Numbered from the stretch's first letter, positions 28,226-36,825 are shown. The stretch is 64,000 bases of DNA from Phycicoccus sonneratiae (GCF_016887965.1 NZ_JAFDVD010000012.1:62001-126000); one strand, 5' to 3'. The notes: a model not told the origin generated them from the letters alone. Translations and numbers: made by a program.

Positions 28226-29736
28226 CGCCGGCGCCGGCGCGGCGCGGGTGGCTGCTCCCGTGGCTGGCGCTGGCCGCCCTCGCCATCGTGCGGGCCGGGG
28301 TCGTCGACGAGCGGGACCCGTACTGGCAGGTGCGGGCCGGGCTCGAGAACCTGCGCGGCGCACCCCTGTCGCGACCGGACTCCTGGAGCTGGGCGCCGGT
28401 CGACCGGCTCTTCACCCAGACCTCCCCGGCGTGGAACGACGCGCTCGCCCTCGGCTGGCGCACGGCCCGCTCCGCCGGCCTCTTCACGGTCTCGCTCGCC
28501 TCCATGCTGCTCTTCACGACCCTCGTGCTCGTCGCCGCGCGACGGCTCGGGGCACGCCCGCTCCCGGCCCTCGGCGGGGTGCTCGCCGTGCTCCTCCTCG
28601 CCCTGCCGATGGTCTCGCCGCGGGCCACGCTCGTCGCGCAGTCACTCTTCCTCGCGGCGGTCCTCGGCACCGACCGGCTCCGGGTGCCGGCGCAGCGGGT
28701 CCCGGCCGTCGTCGTCGGGGCCCTGGCGCTGCTCGGCGGGGTCGTCGTCGCCGGCGCCGGGAGCTGGGTGCACCTGTCCTGGCTGCTCCTCGCCCCGGCG
28801 CTCTGGCTGGCCGTGCTCGTCCTCTGCCTCGCGACGCCGGACCTCGGTCGTGCGCGGACCGTCGCCGCGACGCTGGGCGCCGGGGCCGGCCTGCTCCTGG
28901 GAGTGCTGGTGGGCCCGTACGGCACGCGCGCCTGGGAGGTCACGCGCACCGTGCAGGACGCCGCCGACGGGGTCATCCTCGAGTGGATGCCGCCGACCGC
29001 CGCCGGGCTCGCCGCGCGCTGGGTGCCGACGGCGGTCGTCGCCCTCGTGCTCGCCGGGGCCGGCGCGGTGCACACCGCCCGCCGCTGGGGTGGGCGGGCG
29101 GGCGACCCCCGGGTCGGGCTCGCCGCCGCCCTCCTCGTGCTCGCGATGCCGGCCGCGGTCGGCGGGTTCCTCGGCGTGCGGTTCGTCGGCCTCGCGCTGC
29201 TCACCCTCGCGCCGCTCGCCGGGGTGGGTGCGACCCGGCTGGCAGGTCGGGCCGGTGCCCGGGCCCGGGCGGAGGTGCCGACCGGTGCCTTCCGCAGCCC
29301 GGTCGTCCGGCGCTGGTCGGTCGGCGGGCCGTGGCGCGTCGTCGGGTGGCTGACGCTCGCGCTGCTCAGCCCGCTCGTCCTGCTCGCGGGCGCCCGGCTC
29401 GGCCGGCCCGCGGAGGCCGCCGTCCTCGACGCCCTCCCGCGCGGCTGCCGGCTGGTGTCCGACCCGGCCTCGGCCGGTCCGGTGCTCCTCCTGCGGCCCG
29501 ACGTCCGGGTGTGGATCGACACCCGGGCCGACTACTGGGGAGCCGCCCGCAACCGGGAGGCGCTCGAGGTGCTCGCCGGGCGCTCCACCGACGTGCCGGC
29601 CGTCACGGGGGCGACCTGCGCGATGCTCTCGGCCGCCGACCTGCCGACCGGTGACCTCGCCGCGGCGTTCGACGCCGACCCGCGGTGGCGCGCGACGGCG
29701 AGCGCGCCCGGCCTGCGCACGTGGGTGCGGCGCTGA
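28222..29736 (+). CDS. Polytopic GT-C-like membrane protein, array member 3
   Basis: 504 residues, about ten membrane helices. The first loop has DERDPYWQVRAGLENLRGAPLSRPDSW and TSPAWNDALALGW, related to the WWHLRTG block of the 30568 protein but with Gln in place of His. The extracytoplasmic tail keeps GCRLVSDPASAGPVLLLRPDVRVWIDTRADYWGA-like elements, matching VPVIDGRTELYTP in member 4. GTG 28222 overlaps the preceding stop, so the two membrane proteins are made together. A tandem hairpin repeat follows the gene. Confidence 0.73.
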   Translation: MTPAPARRGWLLPWLALAALAIVRAGVVDERDPYWQVRAGLENLRGAPLSRPDSWSWAPVDRLFTQTSPAWNDALALGWRTARSAGLFTVSLASMLLFTTLVLVAARRLGARPLPALGGVLAVLLLALPMVSPRATLVAQSLFLAAVLGTDRLRVPAQRVPAVVVGALALLGGVVVAGAGSWVHLSWLLLAPALWLAVLVLCLATPDLGRARTVAATLGAGAGLLLGVLVGPYGTRAWEVTRTVQDAADGVILEWMPPTAAGLAARWVPTAVVALVLAGAGAVHTARRWGGRAGDPRVGLAAALLVLAMPAAVGGFLGVRFVGLALLTLAPLAGVGATRLAGRAGARARAEVPTGAFRSPVVRRWSVGGPWRVVGWLTLALLSPLVLLAGARLGRPAEAAVLDALPRGCRLVSDPASAGPVLLLRPDVRVWIDTRADYWGAARNREALEVLAGRSTDVPAVTGATCAMLSAADLPTGDLAAAFDADPRWRATASAPGLRTWVRR

Positions 29737-29884
29737 CCGCGGGGGACCTGCCGGTTCGAGGTGATGCACGACCGGATGCTGGTCGGGTTTCACCTCGACT
29801 CCGCGGGGGTGCCGGCCGGTCGAGGTGATGTACGACCGGATGCTGGTCGGGTTTCACCTCGACTCCGCGGGGGACCTGCCGGTT
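29737..29884. repeat. 64-bp tandem repeat with internal hairpins, about 2.3 copies
   Basis: Two full 64-base units (29757-29820 and 29821-29884) follow a 20-base partial copy (29737-29756). Each unit holds an imperfect hairpin: outer arms CGAGGTGA and TCACCTCG (29821-29828 with 29854-29861) and inner arms CGACC and GGTCG (29833-29837 with 29845-29849). The copies differ at a C/T near the start and in the last dozen bases. It fills the spacer between convergent genes, like REP-type elements. I noticed no other copy in the window. Confidence 0.8.
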
Positions 29885-29904
29885 CGAGAGTGGCGGTGGG
29901 CCCG

Positions 29905-30351
29905 TCAGGCGCCGGGACGGCGGAAGGTCACCCGCAGGTGGCCGAGGAACGAGAAGCCCACGACGACGACGAGGACGAGCAGCTGCGCGACGAACGGGTG
30001 CAACCCGAACGCCTCGACGCACAGCGGGACGCCGACGAGGCTCAGCGCCGCCCCCGTCCACCAGACGCCGAGGAAGGTGGCGAACTGCCGGCCGAGCGGG
30101 CCCTCGGCCGCGAAGACGAGGCCGCGGTAGGCCGGGAACGCGAAGGCGATGGCGCTCAGCTGCGCGGCCGCGAGCCCGACGAGGTAGTGCGCGCCGAGCG
30201 CGAGGGCCGCGCCGAGCACGGAGAGGTAGACGACCTGGGTGACCCCGCCGACGACGCCGTAGCGCACGACGACGGGCAGCGCGGTCCACGCGCGGCGGAC
30301 CCGGCCGAGGTCGGCGGCGACCGGCACGGGGGCCAGGGTCGGCTGGGCCAT
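29905..30351 (-). CDS. GtrA-like membrane protein
   Basis: 148 residues with four membrane helices: RYGVVGGVTQVVYLSVLGAALAL, LVGLAAAQLSAIAFAFP, QFATFLGVWWTGAALSLVGVPL and PFVAQLLVLVVVVGFSFLGH, ending in a short basic tail (RVTFRRPGA). This is the GtrA/DPMS family, whose members are thought to flip or anchor polyprenyl-phosphate sugars made by GtrB-type transferases. A GtrB/ArnC-like enzyme is encoded at 35773, so the two may act in one pathway. ATG 30351 has AAGGAG four bases upstream. Confidence 0.88.
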   Translation of the reverse strand: MAQPTLAPVPVAADLGRVRRAWTALPVVVRYGVVGGVTQVVYLSVLGAALALGAHYLVGLAAAQLSAIAFAFPAYRGLVFAAEGPLGRQFATFLGVWWTGAALSLVGVPLCVEAFGLHPFVAQLLVLVVVVGFSFLGHLRVTFRRPGA

Positions 30352-30387
30352 CGGGCTCCTTCGGGTCGCGTCGGACGGGCGCCGGTC

Positions 30388-30393
30388 ACGCTA
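30388..30393 (-). promoter_or_regulatory. -10 box for the GtrA-like gene
   Basis: TAGCGT on the minus strand, giving a leader of about 30 nt before ATG 30351. Confidence 0.4.
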
Positions 30394-30515
30394 CGGGCCG
30401 GGCCGGTGCGCGGTCACGGGCGCGAGCCGCGAACGGGCCGTTCGGCCGACCGGGGCCGACCCGAAAGACCCGAACGGTCGATGCGGCCGGCGGGCGGGGC
30501 GCGGCCCGCGCGGGC

Positions 30516-30521
30516 TATCTT
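30516..30521 (+). promoter_or_regulatory. -10 box for array member 4
   Basis: TATCTT, followed by a leader of about 40 nt to GTG 30568. The spacer 30394-30515 also holds GAACGGGCCGTTC (30431-30443), a 6-1-6 palindrome, and CCCGAACGGTC near 30470. Confidence 0.4.
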
Positions 30522-30567
30522 CGCTGCGGCGGGACCCCTGCCCGCAGCCGACGGCGAGGAGCAAGAC

Positions 30568-32028
30568 GTGGACCAGGCCCGGCCCGCCCGCGTCCCGGTC
30601 GCCGACCGGCCGGGCCCGGAGACCGGCGGACGCGTCGAGGGGTCGCGGCGCGCGTCGGGGCTCCCCCTCACCGGTCGCCTGGCCCCCGCCGTCCTCCTCG
30701 TCGTCGTGGCCGCCGTCCAGACCCTGCACGCGGTCGACGACCCCGACACGTGGTGGCACCTGCGGACCGGTGCCGACCTGCGCCGCTCCTTCGAGCTCGT
30801 CGGACCCGACCCGTGGAGCCCGTTCACCACCCATGAGTGGATCCGCCACCAGTGGCTCGGCGACCTGCTCATGGTGACGGTGCACGACGTCGCCGGCCTG
30901 CCCGGCATCGCCTGGCTGGTCACCGCGTTCTCCGTCGTCACCGTCCTCGCCGTCTACGCGGTGGCCCGGCGGCGCGCCTCGGTGCTCGTCGCGACGGCGG
31001 TGGCCGTCGCCGCCCTCGTCGGCGCCTCGATGACCCTCTCGGCCCGGCCACAGTCGATCTCGTTGCCGCTCACCGTGATCGCTGCGGGTGCGTGGCTCTC
31101 GACGGTCCGCGACCTGCGCGCGCGGTGGTGGCTCGTGCCGCTCACCTGGGTGTGGGCCTGCTGCCACGGCTTCTGGTTCCTCGTCCCCGCCCTCGGCGTG
31201 GTGGTCGCCGTCGGGCTCGTCCTCGAGCGGGCGCCGTGGCGGGCCGTCGGGCGGGCCGTGGCCCTGGCCGGGGCCTGCCTCGCGGCGGCGGCGCTCACCC
31301 CGGTGGGCCCGCGTCTGCTCGTCGCGCCCTTCGAGGTCGGCCCGATCACCGGCTTCATCGAGGAGTGGCGGCCGCCGCCCGCCGGCGCGCCCGCGTTCGT
31401 CGCGGTGTGCGTCATGGCCGGGCTCGTCGTCCTGCTCCGCACGGTCGGCGAGCCCCCGCACTGGGCCGAGGTCGGCGTCCTCGTCGTCGCGGGGTACCTC
31501 GCCGTCGCCCACGGCCGGACCGTCTCGCTCGCCGCGCTGCTCCTCGTGCCGCCGCTGGCAAGCGCCCTCCAGGAGCGCCTTCCGTTCGTGCGCGAGAGGG
31601 TCGGCCGCGGCGAGGTCGCGGCCCTCGCCGCCGCGAGCGCGGTCGGCCTCGGCCTCACCGCCGTGCTCGCCCCCGCGCAGGGCGGCACCCCCGACGGCTT
31701 CCCGACGGCCCTCTCCCCCCGGCTGTCGGCCCTGCCAGCCGGCACGGTCGTCTGCGACGACTACGACGCCGGTGGCTGGCTGTGGTGGGCGCACCCGGAC
31801 CTCGTCCCCGTCATCGACGGTCGCACCGAGCTCTACACCCCGGCCGACCTGCGCGCCTACGCAGGCTTCGCCGCGGGCGGGCCGGGGACCGAGGCCGAGG
31901 TCCGCCGCCGCGGGTGCACGGCGGCCCTGCTGCGCGACCCCTCCCCCGCCGCGGACTCGTTGCAGGACCTCGGCTGGCGCCTCGACGGCCGCGCCGACGG
32001 GTGGCAGCTGCTCCGCCCCGGCGGCTGA
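30568..32028 (+). CDS. Polytopic GT-C-like membrane protein, array member 4
   Basis: 486 residues and the best example of the array family. The first loop has VDDPDTWWHLRTGADLRRSFELV and EWIRHQWLGD. About ten membrane helices follow, with a GPITGFIEEWRPPPAGAP loop mid-way. The tail reads VVCDDYDAGGWLWWAHPDLVPVIDGR, then TELYTPADLRAYAGF. The acidic DPD and His of the first loop are as expected for a metal-dependent GT-C active site. The frame is open well upstream, but GTG 30568 has GAGGAG eight bases before it and follows a good -10 box. It converges on the gene at 32039 with a 10-base gap. Confidence 0.77.
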   Translation: MDQARPARVPVADRPGPETGGRVEGSRRASGLPLTGRLAPAVLLVVVAAVQTLHAVDDPDTWWHLRTGADLRRSFELVGPDPWSPFTTHEWIRHQWLGDLLMVTVHDVAGLPGIAWLVTAFSVVTVLAVYAVARRRASVLVATAVAVAALVGASMTLSARPQSISLPLTVIAAGAWLSTVRDLRARWWLVPLTWVWACCHGFWFLVPALGVVVAVGLVLERAPWRAVGRAVALAGACLAAAALTPVGPRLLVAPFEVGPITGFIEEWRPPPAGAPAFVAVCVMAGLVVLLRTVGEPPHWAEVGVLVVAGYLAVAHGRTVSLAALLLVPPLASALQERLPFVRERVGRGEVAALAAASAVGLGLTAVLAPAQGGTPDGFPTALSPRLSALPAGTVVCDDYDAGGWLWWAHPDLVPVIDGRTELYTPADLRAYAGFAAGGPGTEAEVRRRGCTAALLRDPSPAADSLQDLGWRLDGRADGWQLLRPGG

Positions 32029-32038
32029 CCCCGCTGCG

Positions 32039-33823
32039 TCAGCCGCAGCCGAGGGCCGCGGCGACCCCGGGACCGGGACGCAGGACGAGGTGCTCCGTGC
32101 CGGCCGTCGCCGCGTACCCGGTGTACCGGTGGGCGACGACGTAGGCCTCGGCGACGCGGGCCCAGTCCGCCGACCACGCCTCGGCGAGCGACGGTGTGCC
32201 GGAGGCGGGGACGACGAGCCAGGCCCGGGCCCGCTCGGTGCACGGGACCCGGCCGAGGGCCGCCCGCGCCGAGTCCACGCCCCCGTTCCACGACGTGTAG
32301 AAGTGCGCGCGGCCCAACGGCGGCCCGCCGAGCGCGAGCGCGACCGAGGCCTGCGTGCCCGTGAGGTCGACGACCGGCGTCCGGTCGTCGATCCCGCCAC
32401 GCCGGGCGACCTCGTGGAGGGGTCCGAGCACCGCCGCGGCCTCCGGCGTGACGTCGAGCGTCCCGTCGAGGATGCCGACCGGCCGGTCGGCGCGGCTGAC
32501 CTGCGCGCTGCGCGGCCCGTCCCACCACAGCGGCGCGACCATGAGGACGACGCACGAGCAGGCCGCGACGAGCAGGCCGGGCGCGACCGGCGGGAGGTCG
32601 TCCACCACCTGCGGACCCGGACCGGCGACGGGACCGGCGGAGCGGACGACGAGCAGGCCGACGAGGAGGACCCACGCGGCAGCGGTCTGACCCGTCGTCG
32701 TCAGCAGCTCGCGGTTCGAGCCCACCGCGTAGAGGTAGGGCACGAGCGCGACGAGGACGAGGACGGGCAGGACGCGCCGGCGCTGCTCGCCGGTCCAGCC
32801 GCGCAGGACCGGCACGGCCAGCCCGAGCAGGACGACCCCGACCCCGAGCGTCCGGTAGCCGTTCGTCGACCCGGACAGCAGGCCGACGGCCAGCCATGCC
32901 GTCCCGACCCCCACGAGCACGAGCAGGGGGGCGACGATCGCGTCGACCCGCGTGGCGCCGTCGTCGGCGTGGCGGCGCCCGACGAGCCACGCACCGAGCA
33001 CGACGACGAGCGGCACCGCGAAGAGGAGGGCCACGACGTCGACCGGGCCGAGGCCCAGCAGCTGCGGAACGCTCGGGTAGGCACCGGTCCGGCGCACGAC
33101 GTCCAGGCCCCCGGCGAGGTAGCGCCCCGCGTCGCCCGGCGTCATCCGGGCCAGGGCCAGCACGAGCACGGAGCCGGCGAGCAGCGCACCGGCCGCGGTG
33201 AGCAGCGAGCGCAGCGGCGGTCGGACCCACAGCCCGAGCGCGACGACGACGAGCAGCAGGGCCACCGCCGAGGTCGGCTTGGCGACGAAGACGAGGCACG
33301 CGCCCGCCCCGAGGAGGGCGCCGCCACCGAGCGGGCGGCCGCGCTGCACGCGGGCGACGCCCCAGGCGGCGAGGAGCAGGCCGACGAGGGCGAGCGACCG
33401 GTAGCTGAGGACACGGACCTCGAGGAGGAACACCAGCTGTGCGGCGGCGGCCGTGGTCAGCGCGCCGACGGCGAGCGCCAGTCGCTGCGGGCGCGAGGCG
33501 ACCAGCCGCGCTCCCTCGACGAAGCAGCCCGCGGCCACCGCGCCGACGACGAGGTCGCCGACGAGCCTGAAGAGCCCGACGTCGTTGCCGCAGAGGGCGA
33601 GCAGGGGGTGGAGGAGGAACGGGAAGAGGTAGACCTCGCCGGCGGCGACCGACGACCGGGGGTGGCGCACGAGCCGTAGGACGTAGCTCTCGTCGATCGG
33701 GTCCAGGCCGCGCCACGCCGACCCGAGGAGGAGGACGAGCAGCCCCACGGACACGACGCCCGCGACGACGAGCGGGACCCGGGCGGACCTGCCGACGTCG
33801 TGCTGTGCGGCGGCCTCAGCCAC
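32039..33823 (-). CDS. Polytopic membrane protein, probable GT-C-like
   Basis: 594 residues, about twelve helices. The first loop has RGLDPIDESYVLRLVRHP and AGEVYLFPFLLHPLLAL, with acidic residues in the usual GT-C place. A soluble segment near the C terminus contains DGTLDVTPEAAAVLGPLHEV and VDLTGTQASVALALGGPPLG and HFYTSWNGGVDSARAAL. It is the last gene of the minus-strand operon with aminotransferase and acetyltransferase genes, so it may act on the sugar they make. GTG 33823 overlaps the acetyltransferase stop by eight bases. Confidence 0.72.
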   Translation of the reverse strand: MAEAAAQHDVGRSARVPLVVAGVVSVGLLVLLLGSAWRGLDPIDESYVLRLVRHPRSSVAAGEVYLFPFLLHPLLALCGNDVGLFRLVGDLVVGAVAAGCFVEGARLVASRPQRLALAVGALTTAAAAQLVFLLEVRVLSYRSLALVGLLLAAWGVARVQRGRPLGGGALLGAGACLVFVAKPTSAVALLLVVVALGLWVRPPLRSLLTAAGALLAGSVLVLALARMTPGDAGRYLAGGLDVVRRTGAYPSVPQLLGLGPVDVVALLFAVPLVVVLGAWLVGRRHADDGATRVDAIVAPLLVLVGVGTAWLAVGLLSGSTNGYRTLGVGVVLLGLAVPVLRGWTGEQRRRVLPVLVLVALVPYLYAVGSNRELLTTTGQTAAAWVLLVGLLVVRSAGPVAGPGPQVVDDLPPVAPGLLVAACSCVVLMVAPLWWDGPRSAQVSRADRPVGILDGTLDVTPEAAAVLGPLHEVARRGGIDDRTPVVDLTGTQASVALALGGPPLGRAHFYTSWNGGVDSARAALGRVPCTERARAWLVVPASGTPSLAEAWSADWARVAEAYVVAHRYTGYAATAGTEHLVLRPGPGVAAALGCG

Positions 33824-34583
33824 GACGCAGGTGCACGGTGGTCCACGCCGACACCGGTCGGAGCCCGAGGCCGCACCACGCGCGCTGCACGGCGGTGTTC
33901 GAGGCCTGCGTGGAGATGACGAGCCGCTGGCTGCCGGCGGCGCAGGCCGCGCCCAGCACGCCGGTGAGCAGCGCCCGGTAGACGCCCCGGCCGCGGTGGT
34001 CCGGGTGGGTGCCGGCGAGCAGCACCTCGGTGGCCCGCCCGCCGTCGACGCGGGCCGTCGTCGCGACCGCCGCGGGGGCGCCGTCGACGAGCCGGAGGAG
34101 GACCTCCTCCGGGTGCTCCCCGGCGGTGCGACGGGCCCAGTCGACGTAGCCGGCGAGGACGAGGTCGGGCCGGAAGGCGCGGCTCGCGAGGTAGTGCGTC
34201 GGGTAGTCGGCGAAGGTGGCCGCGACGAGGTCCCCCACGGCGCCCGCGAGGTGGGGTGCCTCGGCCAGCGGCACGACGTCGTCGGCGCCGTCACCGCTCG
34301 CCGCGGCCGCGTCGCCCTCCCAGTACACGAGGGTGTCGGCGGGCAGGACCTCGAGGCCGTGCCGCGTGAGCGCGCCGGCGAGCCGCACCCGGTCCGCCGG
34401 CCAGCGGGCGACGAGGACGTCGGGGCGCAGCCGCTCGAACGCCTCGAGGACACCGGCCACGGCCTCGTCGTCGGTGCTCCTCCGACCGACCCGGACCCTG
34501 GCCACGGGGAACCCGAAGCGCCGCGTGTCGACCTCGCTCGCGCTCGCGTCGACCCCGGCCCCCTCGAGGTCGTCCCAGCTCAT
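33816..34583 (-). CDS. WecD-like GNAT acetyltransferase
   Basis: 255 residues. The layout resembles E. coli WecD/RffC: a divergent N-terminal half (VARVRVGRRSTDD, ERLRPDVLVARWPADRVRLAGAL) and a C-terminal GNAT fold with a YPTHYLASRAFRPDLVLAGYVDWARR segment and the acetyl-CoA loop GTHPDHRGRGVYRALL. WecD acetylates dTDP-4-amino-4,6-dideoxygalactose; the WecE-like gene directly upstream makes that amine, which supports the match. ATG 34583 overlaps the aminotransferase stop (ATGA). Sugar identity is inference. Confidence 0.82.
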   Translation of the reverse strand: MSWDDLEGAGVDASASEVDTRRFGFPVARVRVGRRSTDDEAVAGVLEAFERLRPDVLVARWPADRVRLAGALTRHGLEVLPADTLVYWEGDAAAASGDGADDVVPLAEAPHLAGAVGDLVAATFADYPTHYLASRAFRPDLVLAGYVDWARRTAGEHPEEVLLRLVDGAPAAVATTARVDGGRATEVLLAGTHPDHRGRGVYRALLTGVLGAACAAGSQRLVISTQASNTAVQRAWCGLGLRPVSAWTTVHLRRG

Positions 34584-35776
34584 GCCACCGGACGATAGGC
34601 GAGAACCGCCGCGACCACCCGGTCGACGTCCTGGCGGGTCAGGCCCGCGTGCAGCGGCAGCCGCACGAGCCGCGCGGCGACGTCCGCGGTCACCGGGCAG
34701 GGGAACGGCGTGCGGCCGAGCGCCCGGCCGCCCGGCGAGGAGTCGAGCGGCTGGTAGTGGAAGACCGCCGACACCTCCTGCATCCCGAGGTGGCGGATGA
34801 GGCCACCCTGGTCGGCGGCCGACGGGAGGAGGAGGTAGTAGAGGTGGGCCGGGTGCTCCGCGCCGTCCGGCACGACCATCTGCCGCACGCCGTGCGCGGC
34901 CGCCCACGGGGCGAGCTCGGCGGCGTACCGGTCCCAGACGTGGTGCCGGCGGGCCTGGATGTCGTCGAAGGCCTCGAGCTGGGCGACGAGCACCGCCGAC
35001 TGCAGCTCGCTCGGCAGGTACGAGGACCCCTGGTCCTGCCACGTGTACTTGTCGACCTCGCCGCGGAGGAACCGGGAGCGGTCGGTGCCCTTCTCCCGGA
35101 CCACCTCGGCCCGCGCGCGGAAGGCGGGGTCGTTGACGACGAGGGCGCCGCCCTCCCCGCTCGTGACGTTCTTCGTGTCGTGGAAGCTCTGCGTCGCGAA
35201 GGTGCCGAACGACCCGAGCGGTTGGCCGCGCCACGCCCCGCCGAGGCCGTGCGCGTTGTCCTCGACGAGGGCCAGGCCCCGCGCGTCGCAGAGGGCACGG
35301 AGCCGGTCGACGTCGGCGGCGACCCCGCCGTAGTGGACGACGAACACCGCCCGCGTGCGCTCGGTGAGGGCGGCCTCGACGGCGTCGACGTCGAGGTTGA
35401 GGGTGTCCGGGCGGACGTCGACGAAGACCGGGGTCGCGCCCCGGATGGCGATCGCCGTCGCGGTCGAGGTGAAGGTGAAGCTCGGGCAGACGACCTCGTC
35501 GCCGGGGCCGAGGTCGAGGAGCACCGCGGCCAGCTCGAGGGCGTGCGTGCACGAGGGGGTCAGGTGCACGCACCCGCCGCCGAGCCGTTCGCGCAGCAGG
35601 GCCTCGGCCGTCCGGGTGTGGACGCCGTCGCCGTGCCACATCGGCGAGGCGAGCACCTGGGCGAGCAGCTCCTGCTCGCGGCCGGTGCGGAAGGGGGCGG
35701 TGAACCGGACCGGGGCGACGGGGGGCGCGACGGGGGCCGCGGGCCGTAGCCGGGTCCGGGTCGTCCGGGTGGTCAC
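34580..35776 (-). CDS. wecE: DegT/DnrJ-type sugar aminotransferase, WecE-like
   Basis: 398 residues of the PLP-dependent sugar aminotransferase family. Blocks closely match E. coli WecE (RffA), which makes dTDP-4-amino-4,6-dideoxygalactose: LTPSCTHALELAAVLLDL, GDEVVCPSFTFTSTA, VHYGGVA, VEDNAHG, SFHDTKN with the PLP lysine at about K202, REKGTDRSRFLRG and VDKYTWQDQGSSYLPSELQ. GTG 35776 overlaps the preceding stop (GTGA). The dTDP-sugar precursor enzymes RmlA and RmlB are not in the window. Confidence 0.9.
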   Translation of the reverse strand: MTTRTTRTRLRPAAPVAPPVAPVRFTAPFRTGREQELLAQVLASPMWHGDGVHTRTAEALLRERLGGGCVHLTPSCTHALELAAVLLDLGPGDEVVCPSFTFTSTATAIAIRGATPVFVDVRPDTLNLDVDAVEAALTERTRAVFVVHYGGVAADVDRLRALCDARGLALVEDNAHGLGGAWRGQPLGSFGTFATQSFHDTKNVTSGEGGALVVNDPAFRARAEVVREKGTDRSRFLRGEVDKYTWQDQGSSYLPSELQSAVLVAQLEAFDDIQARRHHVWDRYAAELAPWAAAHGVRQMVVPDGAEHPAHLYYLLLPSAADQGGLIRHLGMQEVSAVFHYQPLDSSPGGRALGRTPFPCPVTADVAARLVRLPLHAGLTRQDVDRVVAAVLAYRPVA

Positions 35777-36825
35777 GGATGCTCCGAGAGCGCGGCGGAC
35801 GCCGGCCGGGCCGGGACGTCGAGGAGGGCGGAGGTGGCCAGCGGCTCGGGCCGCACGACGTAGGCGGGGCGCTGCATCGAGCGCACGTGGAGGCGGCCGA
35901 GGTACTCGCCGACGATGCCGATCGAGAGCATGAGCGCGCCGGAGAGGATGCCGAGCATCGCGACGACGGTCGTGAAGCCGGCGACCTGGATCCGGCCGGT
36001 CCAGTACATGCCGAGGACGGCGACGAGCGCGACCGCCCCGAGGACGGAGACGGCGAGGCCGAGCATCGTCACGAGGCGCAGCGGCAGGACGCTGTAGCCG
36101 GTCGCCATGTTCGCGGCGTGCTTGAGCAGGCCGCGGACGGTGTAGTTCGAGGTGCCGACGCTGCGGTGGTCCATCCGGACGGGCACGCGCTCGACCGAGG
36201 TCGTCGCCCAGGACAGGACGACGTCGAGCGAGACGAACGGGTCGGTGACGTGGCTGAAGGCCTCGCGCAGGTCGGTGCGGAAGGCGCGGAAGGCGCTGAC
36301 GTCGCGCGCGTTCGGGACCCCGGCGATGGCCAGCGCGGACTTGACGACGCGGGAGGCGAGCGAGCGGGCCGCGCCGTGCTCCTCGTCGACGGCGACGCCG
36401 TACACGAGGTCGGTGCGGGGGTCGGCGAGCGGCGCCAGCAGGGTGGCGAGCTGGTCGGGCCGGTGCTGGAGGTCGTCGTCCATCGTCACCGTGACGGCGT
36501 AGCGGGCCCGGGCCACCCCGGCGAGCAGGGCGTTGTGCTGGCCGTAGTTGCGCCGCAGCTCGACGACCCGGACGACCTGGGCGGGGTGCTCGGCGGCGAC
36601 CGCGCGGGCGACGGTGGCGGTGTCGTCGGGCGAGCCGTCGACGACGAGGAGGACCTCGTGGTGGGGGGTGAGCGCGGCGAGGGCCGGCACGACGGCGCGG
36701 ACGAGGTCGGCGAGCGTGCCCTCGGAGCGGTAGCAGGGGACGACGACGGAGACGCCGCCCGACCACGGGGAGGCGCCCGAGGGAGCGTCTCCGGCCGCGT
36801 GGGCGCGGGGGTGCGTGTCCGACAC
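35773..36825 (-). CDS. GtrB/ArnC-like polyprenyl-phosphate glycosyltransferase
   Basis: 350 residues. A GT2 domain (VSVVVPCYRSEGTLADLV, LLVVDGSPDDT, RNYGQHNALLAGVARA, VTMDDDLQHRPDQL) precedes two C-terminal membrane helices (LVTMLGLAVSVLGAVALVAVLGMYW, VVAMLGILSGALMLSIGIVGEYLG). This is the layout of enzymes that move a sugar from a nucleotide to undecaprenyl phosphate on the inner face. It begins the operon GT2-aminotransferase-acetyltransferase-membrane protein. GTG 36825 has GGAGGT five bases upstream; the frame extends to 36909 but without homology. Confidence 0.9.
   Translation of the reverse strand: MSDTHPRAHAAGDAPSGASPWSGGVSVVVPCYRSEGTLADLVRAVVPALAALTPHHEVLLVVDGSPDDTATVARAVAAEHPAQVVRVVELRRNYGQHNALLAGVARARYAVTVTMDDDLQHRPDQLATLLAPLADPRTDLVYGVAVDEEHGAARSLASRVVKSALAIAGVPNARDVSAFRAFRTDLREAFSHVTDPFVSLDVVLSWATTSVERVPVRMDHRSVGTSNYTVRGLLKHAANMATGYSVLPLRLVTMLGLAVSVLGAVALVAVLGMYWTGRIQVAGFTTVVAMLGILSGALMLSIGIVGEYLGRLHVRSMQRPAYVVRPEPLATSALLDVPARPASAALSEHP

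Noticed and set aside
29737-29884. CRISPR array
   Set aside because: The units are contiguous 64-base copies without variable spacers, and there are no cas genes.
29761-29900. Short repeated peptide (MLVGFHLDSAG) encoded by the tandem repeat
   Set aside because: The frame merely reads through the repeat into antisense of the GtrA-like gene; the hairpins explain the conservation better.
30431-30443. LexA/SOS box at GAACGGGCCGTTC
   Set aside because: Actinobacterial SOS boxes have four bases between GAAC and GTTC; here there are five, and the nearby genes are not repair genes.
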